Part shown: in pieces, positions 36,229 through 44,813 of the stretch
Layout of the letters: the number at the start of each line of letters is the position of its first letter
Position numbering within the stretch: position 1 is the stretch's first letter
Origin: Solirubrobacterales bacterium
GTDB taxonomy: Bacteria > Actinomycetota > Thermoleophilia > Solirubrobacterales > 70-9
Assembly: GCA_023958085.1 (NCBI GenBank)
Contig: JAMLGI010000004.1
Location: 62,001-126,000, forward strand
DNA length: 64,000 bases
Direction: 5' to 3'
The notes under the pieces: generated by a model
Databases searched by the model: none
What the model was told of the DNA's origin: nothing
The model's input: only the letters and a program-made list of their open reading frames with translations
Made by a program: the position numbers and the translations under genes

Positions 36229-37917
36229 TTAGCCCGTGGGGACGCCGAGGTAGGGCAGGGCGAACGCCGCGATATCACCGAACACCGGGGCGGCGACCTC
36301 GCCGCCGCTGTGTCCGTTCCGGGGTTCGGTCACCATCACCGCAACGGCGATCGCCGGACGTTTGGCCGGGGCCAGACCGACGAAGGAAGCCACGTACCTG
36401 GTGTCGGAGTAACCGTTCTCGGTTGCGATCTGGGCGGTCCCGGTCTTCCCGGCCAGGGTGTAGCCGGGGACCTCGACCTCGGAAGCGGTTCCGCCCGGGG
36501 CGAGCACCCCTTCCAGCATCTGGCGTACCTCCGAAGCGACGTTCGGGGAGATGATCCGCTTGCCGGAGTCACCACGGATCTTGCGGCCTCCGATCGACTT
36601 GATCAGTTTCGGACTGCGGAGAATCCCCCCGTTGGCGAGAGCGCCGTAGGCCTGGACCATCTGGATCGGGGTGACCGACAGTCCCTGGCCGATCGGCAGG
36701 TTGCCCATGGTCGAGCCGGACCAGTCGCTGTAGGGATGAACGATGCCCCGTTCCTCGCTCGGAAAGCGGATTCCGGTTGTCCGGCCGAATCCGAAACGAT
36801 CGATCCAGCGCGAGAAGCGCCGGCCGCCGAGCTCGAGGCCGACCGTCACTGCCCCCACGTTCGAGGACTGGGCGAGGATGTCGCCGACGCTCAGGTTCAC
36901 GGTTCCCCGGGGGTGGCTTTCCTCGATCGTGCGGTCGTAGAGGGTGATCGAAGGGGGCAGGGTGAAGGTGCTTTCCGGGGTCACCGTCCCGGTCTCGAGG
37001 GCGGCCGCCACCGTGAACGGCTTGAAGGTGGAGCCGGGCTCGTAGGTGTAGGAGGTGCCGATGTTGCGGAGCGACTCGGGGGTCGTTCGATCAAGGTGGT
37101 CGAGATCCGCCGGCGGCCAGTTGGCCATCGCCAGGATCTGGGAGTTCCTGGTGTCCATGACGATCGCCGAGGCGTTGACCGGGTCGTGCAGGGCGGCCAT
37201 CCGGTCGAGCGCCTGTTCGGCCTCGGCCTGGATCGTCGCGTCAAGCGTGAGCTGGACCGAGGCCCCGTCCCTGGAGTCCCGAACGGTGTCCAGCCTCAGC
37301 GGACGACCCTTCGCGTCGGAGACCAGCCGTTGCTGACCGTTGGTGCCATGGAGCACCGTTTCTTCGGCCGCCTCGAGGCCGGTCAGTCCACGGATCTCGG
37401 GGGCATCCAGACCCAGTTTTTCTTCGTCTTCAGCTCCAACCGCACCGATCACCTGTGAGGCGAGGTCCCCCTGCGGGCGAACCCGAAGGGTGTCGGGATG
37501 CTGACCGATCCCTTTCAGTTTGAGCCGCTGCACCGCCTGGGCCCGCTTCAGACTCACCTTCCGTGCCACGTAGGAAAAGCCGCCCGGGGCGGTCAGGGCC
37601 TCCAGCACCTGTTTGGGGTCGGCGTCGAGCGCCTTTGCCAGCTTCTCCGATTCCCCTGCGGGATCGGTCACCTGGTAGGGCGTGGCGAAGATGCTGGCCC
37701 CGGCTTCAGAACCGGCCAGAGCCTGGCCGTTGCGATCGAGAATCGACCCTCTCAGTCCGGGGACCTCGATCAGGTCCTCCTGCTGGCTGGTTGCCTGCGA
37801 GGCGAGTGACTCCCCGCGAATCACCTGGAGCTGAAAGGCCCGGCCGACCAGAACCAGGAGCAGGAAGAGGCTTGCCGCAAAAAGCAGACCGGCTCGCCGG
37901 TGAAGGTGGCGCGACAC
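36229..37917 (-). CDS. ftsI: Septal penicillin-binding protein (FtsI/PBP2B class)
   Basis: Monofunctional class B transpeptidase. One N-terminal membrane helix (about 10-28), a pedestal/dimerisation domain (LRGSILDRNGQALA) and a transpeptidase domain with STFK (296-299), SSN (351-353) and KTG (491-493). There is no C-terminal PASTA domain at 562 residues, unlike many actinobacterial relatives. The GTG start directly abuts the stop of the preceding FtsL-like gene (TGA then GTG). Confidence 0.96.
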   Translation of the reverse strand: MSRHLHRRAGLLFAASLFLLLVLVGRAFQLQVIRGESLASQATSQQEDLIEVPGLRGSILDRNGQALAGSEAGASIFATPYQVTDPAGESEKLAKALDADPKQVLEALTAPGGFSYVARKVSLKRAQAVQRLKLKGIGQHPDTLRVRPQGDLASQVIGAVGAEDEEKLGLDAPEIRGLTGLEAAEETVLHGTNGQQRLVSDAKGRPLRLDTVRDSRDGASVQLTLDATIQAEAEQALDRMAALHDPVNASAIVMDTRNSQILAMANWPPADLDHLDRTTPESLRNIGTSYTYEPGSTFKPFTVAAALETGTVTPESTFTLPPSITLYDRTIEESHPRGTVNLSVGDILAQSSNVGAVTVGLELGGRRFSRWIDRFGFGRTTGIRFPSEERGIVHPYSDWSGSTMGNLPIGQGLSVTPIQMVQAYGALANGGILRSPKLIKSIGGRKIRGDSGKRIISPNVASEVRQMLEGVLAPGGTASEVEVPGYTLAGKTGTAQIATENGYSDTRYVASFVGLAPAKRPAIAVAVMVTEPRNGHSGGEVAAPVFGDIAAFALPYLGVPTG

Positions 37918-38436
37918 TCAGCCTCCCTCGGCCGCCAGTCGGGCGGCAGCAGCATCGATGTCGCCGGGTTCGTAGCTGATGTACCGGATCTGGTCGGGGG
38001 CCGGCATCGCCATACCGGCGGCGGCGGCCTCACGTTGGATACGCGGCATCGAGAGCACCTCGGTCTGGGCTGAACGAAGGATGGCGCTCCTGCTCTCCAG
38101 CTTCTGGATCCCGGTTTCGAGTTTTCCGGCGCTCGACCCGTAGAACATCGCGGCGACGTTGATGAAGACGATCGCGATAACCAGACCGCTGATCGCACAG
38201 ATCCAGAGCGGTGGCCAACGAACCAGGCCCCGGACCACACCGGTTTCCGGAAGGTGCCCGACTGCGTGAACCGTGCGGCGCAGCGCGAGCCCCCGATTTC
38301 GGCGGGCCGCCGGACGTACCCGGGGTCGGCGGGCCGGACGGGCAGGAGCGCGTCCGGGCAGCAGCCGCGGCCGGGCGGGCCGAGGTGCCCTGAGCGGCCC
38401 GGGCATCGGATCCAGTTGCCGGGCGGGAGCACCCAT
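37918..38436 (-). CDS. FtsL-like bitopic division protein
   Basis: Placed where ftsL lies in mra clusters, between rsmH and ftsI. The 172-residue product has a long Pro/Arg-rich cytoplasmic N-terminus (1-73), one membrane helix (about 75-98) and an extracytoplasmic helical segment that may form a coiled coil (SSAGKLETGIQKLESRSAIL), ending in DAAAARLAAEGG. These are the expected FtsL features; sequence conservation in this family is low, so the call leans on position. The ATG at 38436 overlaps the rsmH stop (TGATG). Confidence 0.75.
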   Translation of the reverse strand: MGAPARQLDPMPGPLRAPRPARPRLLPGRAPARPARRPRVRPAARRNRGLALRRTVHAVGHLPETGVVRGLVRWPPLWICAISGLVIAIVFINVAAMFYGSSAGKLETGIQKLESRSAILRSAQTEVLSMPRIQREAAAAGMAMPAPDQIRYISYEPGDIDAAAARLAAEGG

Positions 38437-39428
38437 CAGCCTTCCTCCTCCCGTTCGGCCAGTTTGAGAGCCCCCCGCAGGCGAGCCGATCGTGAACGGG
38501 GATTGACCGCCAGCTCGGCGTCGTCCGGGGTGATCGCCCGACGGGTGAGGATCGTGGCTTCCGGCTGGTGGCCACAGATGCAGACCGGCAGGTCCGGCGG
38601 ACACTTGCAGCCGACGGCGAGGTCCGCAAAGAACCGCTTGACCCGGCGATCTTCCAGTGAGTGGAAGGAGATCGCGGCCATTCGCCCGCCGATCACCAGG
38701 GTGTCCCAGGCCAGGGGCAGGGCGGCGTCCACCGCCTCCAGTTCGCCGTTCACCGCTATCCGCAGCGCCTGAAAGGTGCGGCGGGCCGGATGACCGGCCC
38801 CGAAGCGGGCGGCAGCCGGCACCCCGGCACGAACCGCTTCGACCAGGTCGGCGGTGCTCTCGAGTGGTCGACGGGCCGTGATTTCACGGGCGATGCCTCC
38901 GGCGTAGCGCTCCTCGCCCAGTTCACGCAGGATCCGCGCGATACGGTCCTCCGGCCACTGGTTGAGGATCTGGCCCGCGGTCAGCTCCTGGCGGGGATCC
39001 ATCCGCATGTCGAGCGGAGCCTCGTGGGCGTAGGAGAAGCCCCGTTCGGACGCATCCACCTGGAGCGAGGACATCCCGAGATCCATGTAGATCACGTCGG
39101 CGCGGATCCCCTCGGCGAAGAGCTCCGCCAGCGCCAGGCTGAACTCGGACGGAATGAATCGGGTCCGGCAGATCCGTTCGGACTCGAACTCGTGAAATCG
39201 GGCCCGGGCGACCGGGTCCCGGTCGATCCCGATGTAGAGCCCTTCCGGCCCGATCCTTGCGGCGGCGAGACGGGCGTGCCCACCGGCCCCGAAGGTGCAG
39301 TCGATGACCGTCTCCCCCGGTTTCGGGGAGACCAGATCGACCAGATCGGTCGCCAGCACCGGAATGTGGGTGCCGGGGGCGGGCGTCCGGGACTCGTGAT
39401 CACGGTCGATCCGGGCGGCAGCGCTCAT
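38436..39428 (-). CDS. rsmH: 16S rRNA (cytosine(1402)-N(4))-methyltransferase
   Basis: SAM-dependent methyltransferase acting on the 30S P-site. HIPVLATDLV leads into VIDCTFGAGGHA (42-52, SAM site), and YMDLGMSSLQVDASERGFSY and ISFHSLEDRRVKRFF are typical. 330 residues is normal. A CxCx12CxC-like cluster (CKCPPDLPVCICG) lies late in the chain, as in many RsmH. The start overlaps mraZ (ATGA). Confidence 0.97.
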   Translation of the reverse strand: MSAAARIDRDHESRTPAPGTHIPVLATDLVDLVSPKPGETVIDCTFGAGGHARLAAARIGPEGLYIGIDRDPVARARFHEFESERICRTRFIPSEFSLALAELFAEGIRADVIYMDLGMSSLQVDASERGFSYAHEAPLDMRMDPRQELTAGQILNQWPEDRIARILRELGEERYAGGIAREITARRPLESTADLVEAVRAGVPAAARFGAGHPARRTFQALRIAVNGELEAVDAALPLAWDTLVIGGRMAAISFHSLEDRRVKRFFADLAVGCKCPPDLPVCICGHQPEATILTRRAITPDDAELAVNPRSRSARLRGALKLAEREEEG

Positions 39429-39862
39429 TCGGCCCCTCCGGCGAAGCTTTCGGCGATCTCCCCGAACTCATCGGCCAGAAGTTCACTCTCCTTCTGCCAC
39501 GACTCGGCGTTCCAGATTTCGACGTACTCTCCGGCACCGACCACGGCGCAGGTCCCGTCGAGGCCGGCCGTTTCGGCCTGCTTGCGGGTCACCCGGATCC
39601 GGCCGGCCGAGTCCAGCTCTCCTTCCGTGGCGTTGGAGTTGAGTACGCGGCGCAGACGGCGGGCGTCGGCCCCAAGCAGGCTGTGCGGGGCGATGTAGCG
39701 CTCGGCGATCCGGTCGAAGTCCTCTTTTGCCATCAACCAGAGGCAGGGATCCGGCCCTTTGACCAGAACCACCTCTCCGGCGAGCTGGTCGCGGAAGGCG
39801 GACGGGACCGTGAGGCGGTCCTTCACATCGAGGCTGTGTTCGTACTGGCCTCTGAATGCCAC
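39425..39862 (-). CDS. mraZ: Transcriptional regulator MraZ
   Basis: First gene of the cluster and probable repressor of its own promoter. The 145-residue product has two SpoVT/AbrB-like halves (FRGQYEHSLDVKDRLTVPSAFR and the later ELDSAGRIRVTRKQAETAGL). A ribosome site GGAAAGGA lies about 15 bases upstream. A matching operator array lies at 39981-40016. Confidence 0.95.
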   Translation of the reverse strand: MAFRGQYEHSLDVKDRLTVPSAFRDQLAGEVVLVKGPDPCLWLMAKEDFDRIAERYIAPHSLLGADARRLRRVLNSNATEGELDSAGRIRVTRKQAETAGLDGTCAVVGAGEYVEIWNAESWQKESELLADEFGEIAESFAGGAE

Positions 39863-39974
39863 CGCGTCTGTCCTTTCCGATGTCCTCGTCCTTGGCGGGC
39901 GGTGAAGAGTTGGGCCGGGGTGGTGAAGGCGGGAGGAGCCTCATCACCCCGGCCCTGGCTTCAACTCGGCGAGA

Positions 39975-40003
39975 AACATACCCCACATCGTCCCACCTTG
40001 CAA
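39975..40003 (-). promoter_or_regulatory. mra cluster promoter
   Basis: On the minus strand TTGCAA (40003-39998) and TATGTT (39980-39975) are spaced by 17 bases. Transcription would start near 39968, about 105 bases before mraZ. The MraZ boxes lie across and just upstream of it. Confidence 0.7.
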
Positions 40004-40016
40004 CACAATCTCCCAC
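39981..40016 (-). promoter_or_regulatory. MraZ operator: four boxes at 10-bp spacing
   Basis: On the minus strand GTGGGA (40016), GTGTTG (40006), GTGGGA (39996) and GTGGGG (39986) start exactly 10 bases apart, so all face one side of the helix. MraZ of other bacteria binds direct TGGG-type repeats of this period. The array overlaps the -35 to -10 region, consistent with repression. Confidence 0.8.
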
Positions 40017-40106
40017 ATCTCCTTCCCGGCCTGACCCCGAGTCCGATCGGAGGCGTCCTGCGGCCTTCCCGCAATCCGGCTTACGGCGCGGAATCCCGCA
40101 TCACAA

Positions 40107-40124
40107 CACGAATGTACGTTCGTG
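40107..40124. promoter_or_regulatory. LexA-like palindrome
   Basis: An 18-base near-palindrome (CACGAATGTACGTTCGTG) contains CGAAT-GTAC-GTTCG, one mismatch from the Gram-positive LexA box CGAACNNNNGTTCG. It lies 50 bases before the plus-strand gene at 40174 and about 100 bases upstream of the mraZ -35. It could also be bound by another dimeric regulator. Confidence 0.5.
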
Positions 40125-40161
40125 CTGCAATCTTTTTCGGCAATTTTGCTTTCATCTGCTG

Positions 40162-40167
40162 TAGGTT
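40162..40167 (+). promoter_or_regulatory. Candidate -10 box of a leaderless promoter
   Basis: TAGGTT ends six bases before the ATG at 40174; no ribosome site is present. The paralogue at 41132 has the identical hexamer at the same distance. Confidence 0.5.
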
Positions 40168-40173
40168 CCTCGC

Positions 40174-41028
40174 ATGCCAGACCCAAGCGATGCCAACGCC
40201 CTGCGGGGCGCCGAGTTCCGAAAACTGACGCGAACGCCCAAGACCTGGATCTGGATCGGCCTGGCAGCGGCTCTGAGCCTGGCCGTCGGCATCGGCATTT
40301 CCGGGGTCGCCGTGGTCGGCCTTTTCATCGCGGCCGTGGTAACCCTCATCGGCATCGGCATCGTGTTCTGGATCGCCGATCACCGCGCCGCCAACGCCTT
40401 CTTCAGTTCGTACGCCGAGCAGCGTGGACTCACCTGGCAGAAAGGCGTGAAGACGCTTGACGGCACCAGCAGCTTCCTGCGGAAGGGCGACAGCCGACAG
40501 GTGAATCAGCTTTTCACCGGACCGATCGCCGACGGGATCGATGGCTCACTCGCGCTCTACACCTACACGGTCGAGTCAACCGACTCGGACGGCAACCGCG
40601 ACGAGACCAACTACCCGTTCACCGTGGTCACGGTGAAGATGCCCGAGACAGTCGCCCACGTGAAGGACCTCCGGGTGCAAAGGAAGTCCGGCTTCAAGGC
40701 CCTGGAGGGATTCGAGGATGCATTCCGTCGCAGCCATGAGCGGGTCACCTTCGAATCGGAAGCGCTCCGCGACCGTTACGAGATCTTCGTCGAGAAGGAA
40801 CAGGACCAGGTCTGGCTCCGACGACTGTTCTCCCCCTCCTTCATCGTCTGGCTGACCGAGTCCCCGCCGAAGAAGTTCGCCTTCGAGATCGAGAACGGCT
40901 ACTTCGTGGCCTATGTGCCAAAGCACCGGGAGAGCACGAAAGCCCTGGACGAGATGTGTGACGTCTCCTGCCGGGTGGCCGACCGCATCCGCTCCGAGGC
41001 GTCCGAGACCACGCCGACCGGCACCTGA
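40174..41028 (+). CDS. Two-helix membrane protein of unknown function, paralogue 1
   Basis: 284 residues. A short polar N-terminus with LTRTPKTWIWIGL leads into two adjacent membrane helices (about 25-42 and 43-67). Then comes a soluble domain with LDGTSSFLRKGD, TGPIADGIDGSLALYTYTVE, FTVVTVKMPETV and a late FSPSFIVWLTESPPKKFAFE. Both ends are probably cytoplasmic. I see some likeness to DUF3137-type proteins but cannot place it firmly. A near-identical architecture follows at 41132, so this is a tandem duplication. A LexA-like palindrome lies upstream of this copy only. Confidence 0.8.
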   Translation: MPDPSDANALRGAEFRKLTRTPKTWIWIGLAAALSLAVGIGISGVAVVGLFIAAVVTLIGIGIVFWIADHRAANAFFSSYAEQRGLTWQKGVKTLDGTSSFLRKGDSRQVNQLFTGPIADGIDGSLALYTYTVESTDSDGNRDETNYPFTVVTVKMPETVAHVKDLRVQRKSGFKALEGFEDAFRRSHERVTFESEALRDRYEIFVEKEQDQVWLRRLFSPSFIVWLTESPPKKFAFEIENGYFVAYVPKHRESTKALDEMCDVSCRVADRIRSEASETTPTGT

Positions 41029-41119
41029 CCCGAATCGCATCCGCGGACGGGACCACTTCGGGTCTGCCCCGCCCCGCAACGATGCGGATAAACCCGCAGT
41101 TTCCCCGGTCCGGTTGCGG

Positions 41120-41125
41120 TAGGTT
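41120..41125 (+). promoter_or_regulatory. Candidate -10 box of a leaderless promoter
   Basis: TAGGTT ends six bases before the ATG at 41132, within a shared GGTAGGTTCC context like the first paralogue. This suggests each copy keeps its own promoter. Confidence 0.5.
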
Positions 41126-41131
41126 CCGGCC

Positions 41132-42028
41132 ATGTCCGGGACCCGGGATTCCGCTGCCTCGACCACCTCCGACGGAAAGGAGGTCAGCCACGCGAACGCG
41201 CTGCGCCGACAGGAGTTCGCGAACCTGCTGAGGAAGCCCAAGACCTGGATCTGGATCGGCCTCGTGACCGCGATCGGTTGCGCCATCGGATTCGCCGCCG
41301 CCGGCCCCGGGGTCGCGGCGGGGGTCGGGGTGGTGCTGATCCTGCTCGGCCTGATCATCACCTTCGCGGTAGCCAGCGGCCGTTCGGAACGAGCGTTTTA
41401 TCGGGCATACGCGGAGGCACATGGTCTCACCTGGCATGAGACCTACGACCCACTTGACGGCACCAGCCCGCTGCTCCGAAAGGGAGACAAGCAGAAGGTC
41501 AACGAGCTCTTCACCGGGCCGATCGCCGAGGGAATCGAGGGATCGCTGGCGCTCTACACCTACACGGTGGAGACCAGGGACACCGACGGAACCACCGACG
41601 ACACCGACTATCCGTTCACCGTTGTGACGGTGAAGATGCCGGAAACGATCGCCCACATGAAGGAGCTCCGGGTTCAGCGGAAATCCGGACTGAAGGCCCT
41701 CGAGGGATTCGAGGACTCCTTCCGCCGCAAGCACGAGCGGGTCACCCTCGAGTCGGAGGCGATGCGTGACCGCTACGAGATCTTCGTCTCCAACGAGCAG
41801 GATCCGGTCTGGACCCGACGTCTCTTTTCCCCCTCGTTCATCGTCTGGCTGACCGAGCAGCCACCGAAGAAGTTCGCGTTCGAACTGGAGAACGGCTACT
41901 TCGTCGCGTACGTCCCGAAACACCGCAAGAGCGCCGCCCTGCTCGACGAGATGCGGGAGGTTTCCTGCGAGGTTGCGGGTCGAATCCTGAAAGAGGTAGC
42001 CGAGACAACCTCACCCGCGGTCGAGTAG
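41132..42028 (+). CDS. Two-helix membrane protein of unknown function, paralogue 2
   Basis: 298 residues, closely related to the product at 40174 along its whole length (shared KPKTWIWIGL/TPKTWIWIGL, LDGTSPLLRKGD, GSLALYTYTVE, YPFTVVTVKMPET, FSPSFIVWLTE, KKFAFELENGYFVAYVPKHR). The N-terminus is about 13 residues longer. Two membrane helices lie at about 38-56 and 60-82. No catalytic motif is apparent. It is convergent with the Tad operon, ending six bases before tadC. Confidence 0.8.
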   Translation: MSGTRDSAASTTSDGKEVSHANALRRQEFANLLRKPKTWIWIGLVTAIGCAIGFAAAGPGVAAGVGVVLILLGLIITFAVASGRSERAFYRAYAEAHGLTWHETYDPLDGTSPLLRKGDKQKVNELFTGPIAEGIEGSLALYTYTVETRDTDGTTDDTDYPFTVVTVKMPETIAHMKELRVQRKSGLKALEGFEDSFRRKHERVTLESEAMRDRYEIFVSNEQDPVWTRRLFSPSFIVWLTEQPPKKFAFELENGYFVAYVPKHRKSAALLDEMREVSCEVAGRILKEVAETTSPAVE

Positions 42029-42034
42029 CCCGGC

Positions 42035-42808
42035 TCAGATCCCGGTCGGAAGCACTGTGTCGGCGTTCGCGATCAGGGCGGCGACCATCAGAAGCAACAC
42101 CGAGGGGACCAGGATCAGGGCGATCACCAGCTGGATCTTGGGCGCCGCCCGGGCCGCCTCCTCCTCGATCGCCCGCCGTTGATCCTGTCGCAGGGTGGCC
42201 GACTGGCGGCGAAGCAGATCGGCCAGCGGTGAACCCAGCCTCCGGGAACGCTCCAGCGTGGCGACCAGCGCGGCCATCTCGGGGCCCCCGACCCTTCTCC
42301 TGAGCGCATCCAGTGCCCGGGCCTGCCCGCTGCCCCAGGCGATGTCCTCCCCCACCCGGGCCAGTTCCTCGATCAACGGACCCCGGCCGGATCGAGCCAG
42401 GTCGGTCAGACTGCCCCCCAGCCCTCGCCCCGAGGCGACCGATACCGCAAGCAGGTCCAGGGCGTCGGGGAGAGCGACGATCATCCGGCGATGGCGGATC
42501 CGGGCGGATCTGGCCCGGAGCAGATCCGGCAGAAGGAAACCGGCCAGCACAGCGGCGGCGAGGACCAGCGGTCCCAGTCGCCCCGGAAGCAGTTGCGAGG
42601 GTGGAAAACCGAGCATCACTCCGGCCGAAGCCCCGACCAGCCGCAGGGTGCCGGCGCCGCCCCGGCGCCGCCCGGAGGGGCCGGCGGACAAAGCTCTTCG
42701 GTCCACGTCCGCCCCCCTCTGCCCCGACCCACCCCGGAAGAGTTCCGAGCCCCCGATCAGGGCCAGTACAACTGCCGTCAGCGCCAGGGCAAGGGGCCAG
42801 AGGCTCAC
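42035..42808 (-). CDS. tadC: Tad/Flp pilus inner-membrane platform protein TadC
   Basis: Type II secretion F-domain protein, 257 residues. Membrane segments are visible near the N-terminus, about 75-95 and at the C-terminus (IQLVIALILVPSVLLLMVAAL). The F-domain core is ALPDALDLLAVSVASGRGLGGSL and LERSRRLGSPLADLLRRQ. It is the last gene of the Tad operon and overlaps tadB by four bases. Confidence 0.88.
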   Translation of the reverse strand: MSLWPLALALTAVVLALIGGSELFRGGSGQRGADVDRRALSAGPSGRRRGGAGTLRLVGASAGVMLGFPPSQLLPGRLGPLVLAAAVLAGFLLPDLLRARSARIRHRRMIVALPDALDLLAVSVASGRGLGGSLTDLARSGRGPLIEELARVGEDIAWGSGQARALDALRRRVGGPEMAALVATLERSRRLGSPLADLLRRQSATLRQDQRRAIEEEAARAAPKIQLVIALILVPSVLLLMVAALIANADTVLPTGI

Positions 42809-43650
42809 GGTTCACCGACCCGGGCCAGTTTCGAGATCGCGAGGAAACCGGCCAGTTGGAGGCAGACCGAGAGTCCGGCGATGATCAACGCCGCCGACGA
42901 GCCGAGAATCGAGCCGATGAAACCGGGACGGATCAGCTCGACGAACAGTGCCGCCCCGGCCGGCATCGCCACCACCAGATACCCGGTGAAGCGGGCCTGG
43001 GCAGTCGCCGAACGGGCATCCTCCGCAATCCGGTCCCGCTCGGCTGCACCCTCGGCGAAGCGTCGGAGCAGACCGGCCAGATCGCCGCCCGCGAGTTGCT
43101 GGCTGATCAGCGCGGTGGCGAATGCGTCCACCCTCGAGGAACTGAACCGGGCCGCCATCGCCCGGATCGCATCGGCGGTCGGGCGACCGGTCTCGAGTTC
43201 GTAACGCAACGCGGAAAACTCGTTTCGCGCGGGACCTTCGAGTGACGAGGTTGCTGCGGCGATCGCCCCACGAGGTGAATGGCCGGCGCTGAGGCAGTCG
43301 GCGATCGCCCGCGCGATCTCCGGAAGTGAACGCTCCACCGAGCGTCGGTAGCGGCGCCGTCCCCGGGCGATCATCCAGCCGGCCAGAAGCGGCGCCGCGA
43401 CGGCCAGGAGCAGCCCCGCAACGGGGCCGACGAACCACCAGCCCCCGGCAACTGCGACCAGGGCGATCAACGCGGCCAGCCGAAGCCGCTCACGGGAATC
43501 GGGCAGATACCCCTCCAGCCGGGCTCGGCTCACCGGCTCCAGGGCCCGGCGGATCCAGGCGGTGAGCGCCGGGCTGTCCGCAACCGCGTCACGCAGGGCC
43601 AGCACCGCCGCGATCCCGGCCAGGGCAGCGAGGACCGGAGCGACACTCAT
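42805..43650 (-). CDS. tadB: Tad/Flp pilus inner-membrane platform protein TadB
   Basis: 281-residue F-domain membrane protein with N-terminal helices (about 3-22 and 55-90), the cytoplasmic RSLPEIARAIADCLSAGHSPRGAIAAA core, and two C-terminal helices (VVAMPAGAALFVELI; SAALIIAGLSVCLQLAGFLAI). It pairs with TadC to form the platform on which the CpaF ATPase acts. It overlaps both neighbours by four bases. Confidence 0.88.
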   Translation of the reverse strand: MSVAPVLAALAGIAAVLALRDAVADSPALTAWIRRALEPVSRARLEGYLPDSRERLRLAALIALVAVAGGWWFVGPVAGLLLAVAAPLLAGWMIARGRRRYRRSVERSLPEIARAIADCLSAGHSPRGAIAAATSSLEGPARNEFSALRYELETGRPTADAIRAMAARFSSSRVDAFATALISQQLAGGDLAGLLRRFAEGAAERDRIAEDARSATAQARFTGYLVVAMPAGAALFVELIRPGFIGSILGSSAALIIAGLSVCLQLAGFLAISKLARVGEP

Positions 43651-44813
43651 CCTGGCCCCGATCCACGAATCCCGGCGGGGAGACCGGTCTGTATAGCGGC
43701 CTCCCCGACTGCCTCGATCGACTCGACCCGGCGCCGACCGTCCTCGACCCGGGCGATGTGGACCACGAAGTCGATTCCGCGGCGCAGCTGCGCCCCGATC
43801 ACCTCGACCGGCAGTCCGACCCCGGCCATCAGGGCCAGCACCTCGATCCGGGCGAGTGCGTCGCCGGCCGAGCTGGCATGAACCGTCGAAAGCGCCCCGT
43901 CATGGCCGGTATTGAGCGCGGTGAGCAGGTCGAGCGCCTCGGCTCCGCGGACCTCACCGATCACGATGCGATCGGGGCGCATCCGGAGCGCGTTCCGGAG
44001 CAGGGCCCGGATCGTCACCTCTCCTCGCCCCTCGATCGACGGGGGCCGTGATTCAAGCCGGACCACGTGACTCTGGGCGAGGCGCAGCTCGGCCGCATCC
44101 TCGATCGTCACGATCCGTTCGCGATCCCCGATGAAGGCCGAGAGTGCGTTCAGGAGGGTGGTCTTTCCGGACCCGGTGCCACCGCTGATCAGGATCGAAC
44201 GGCGTTCCGCGATCCGGTCTCCGAGGAAATCGGCCTGATCGCGGGTGAGGGTCCCGTTCGCGACCAGGTCGCCGACCCCGGGCCGGCTCTCCGGAAACCG
44301 GCGGATCGAGATCGCCGGTCCGTCCACCGCCAACGGCGGAATCACCACATTGACCCGGGAGCCGTCGGCCCGCCTGGCGTCCGCCATCGGACTCAGCTCA
44401 TCGACCCGACGGCCCAGCGGGGCGAGGATCCGTTCGATCGTGTTGCGCAGGTGATCCTCGCTTTCGAACCCCGTTTCCAGGGCCGGCTCGATCCGTCCGT
44501 TCCGCTCGACGTAGATCTCGTCCTGACCGTTGACCATGACCTCCTGGACGGACCCGTCCTGAAGCAGATCCTCAAGCGGACCGAGCCCCGAAGCGTCGCG
44601 TTCGATTCGCTCGACCAGCAGGTCCCGGGTCGAGGTTGAAAGCAGGGAGGCGCACTCGTCAACCGCGTCCCGGATCGCTTCGGACACGGTCTGCTCCGCC
44701 CCGGCGCCCTTTCCGGCGTCGCGCCGGCGGTCGACCAGCGAAGCATGGATCTCTCCCGCCAGCGAAGCGATCAGCTGCTCGCGTGTCGGTCCGTCCTGAG
44801 GCAGTCCGGTCAC
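43647..44813 (-). CDS. cpaF: Tad/Flp pilus assembly ATPase CpaF/TadA
   Basis: Hexameric secretion ATPase of the VirB11/GspE family, 388 residues. Walker [10 protein letters not shown] is at 211-219; [37 protein letters not shown] and [16 protein letters not shown] (Walker B) follow. The N-terminal domain has [17 protein letters not shown]. No prepilin or prepilin peptidase gene lies nearby, so pilins must be encoded elsewhere. Confidence 0.94.
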   Translation of the reverse strand: MTGLPQDGPTREQLIASLAGEIHASLVDRRRDAGKGAGAEQTVSEAIRDAVDECASLLSTSTRDLLVERIERDASGLGPLEDLLQDGSVQEVMVNGQDEIYVERNGRIEPALETGFESEDHLRNTIERILAPLGRRVDELSPMADARRADGSRVNVVIPPLAVDGPAISIRRFPESRPGVGDLVANGTLTRDQADFLGDRIAERRSILISGGTGSGKTTLLNALSAFIGDRERIVTIEDAAELRLAQSHVVRLESRPPSIEGRGEVTIRALLRNALRMRPDRIVIGEVRGAEALDLLTALNTGHDGALSTVHASSAGDALARIEVLALMAGVGLPVEVIGAQLRRGIDFVVHIARVEDGRRRVESIEAVGEAAIQTGLPAGIRGSGPG

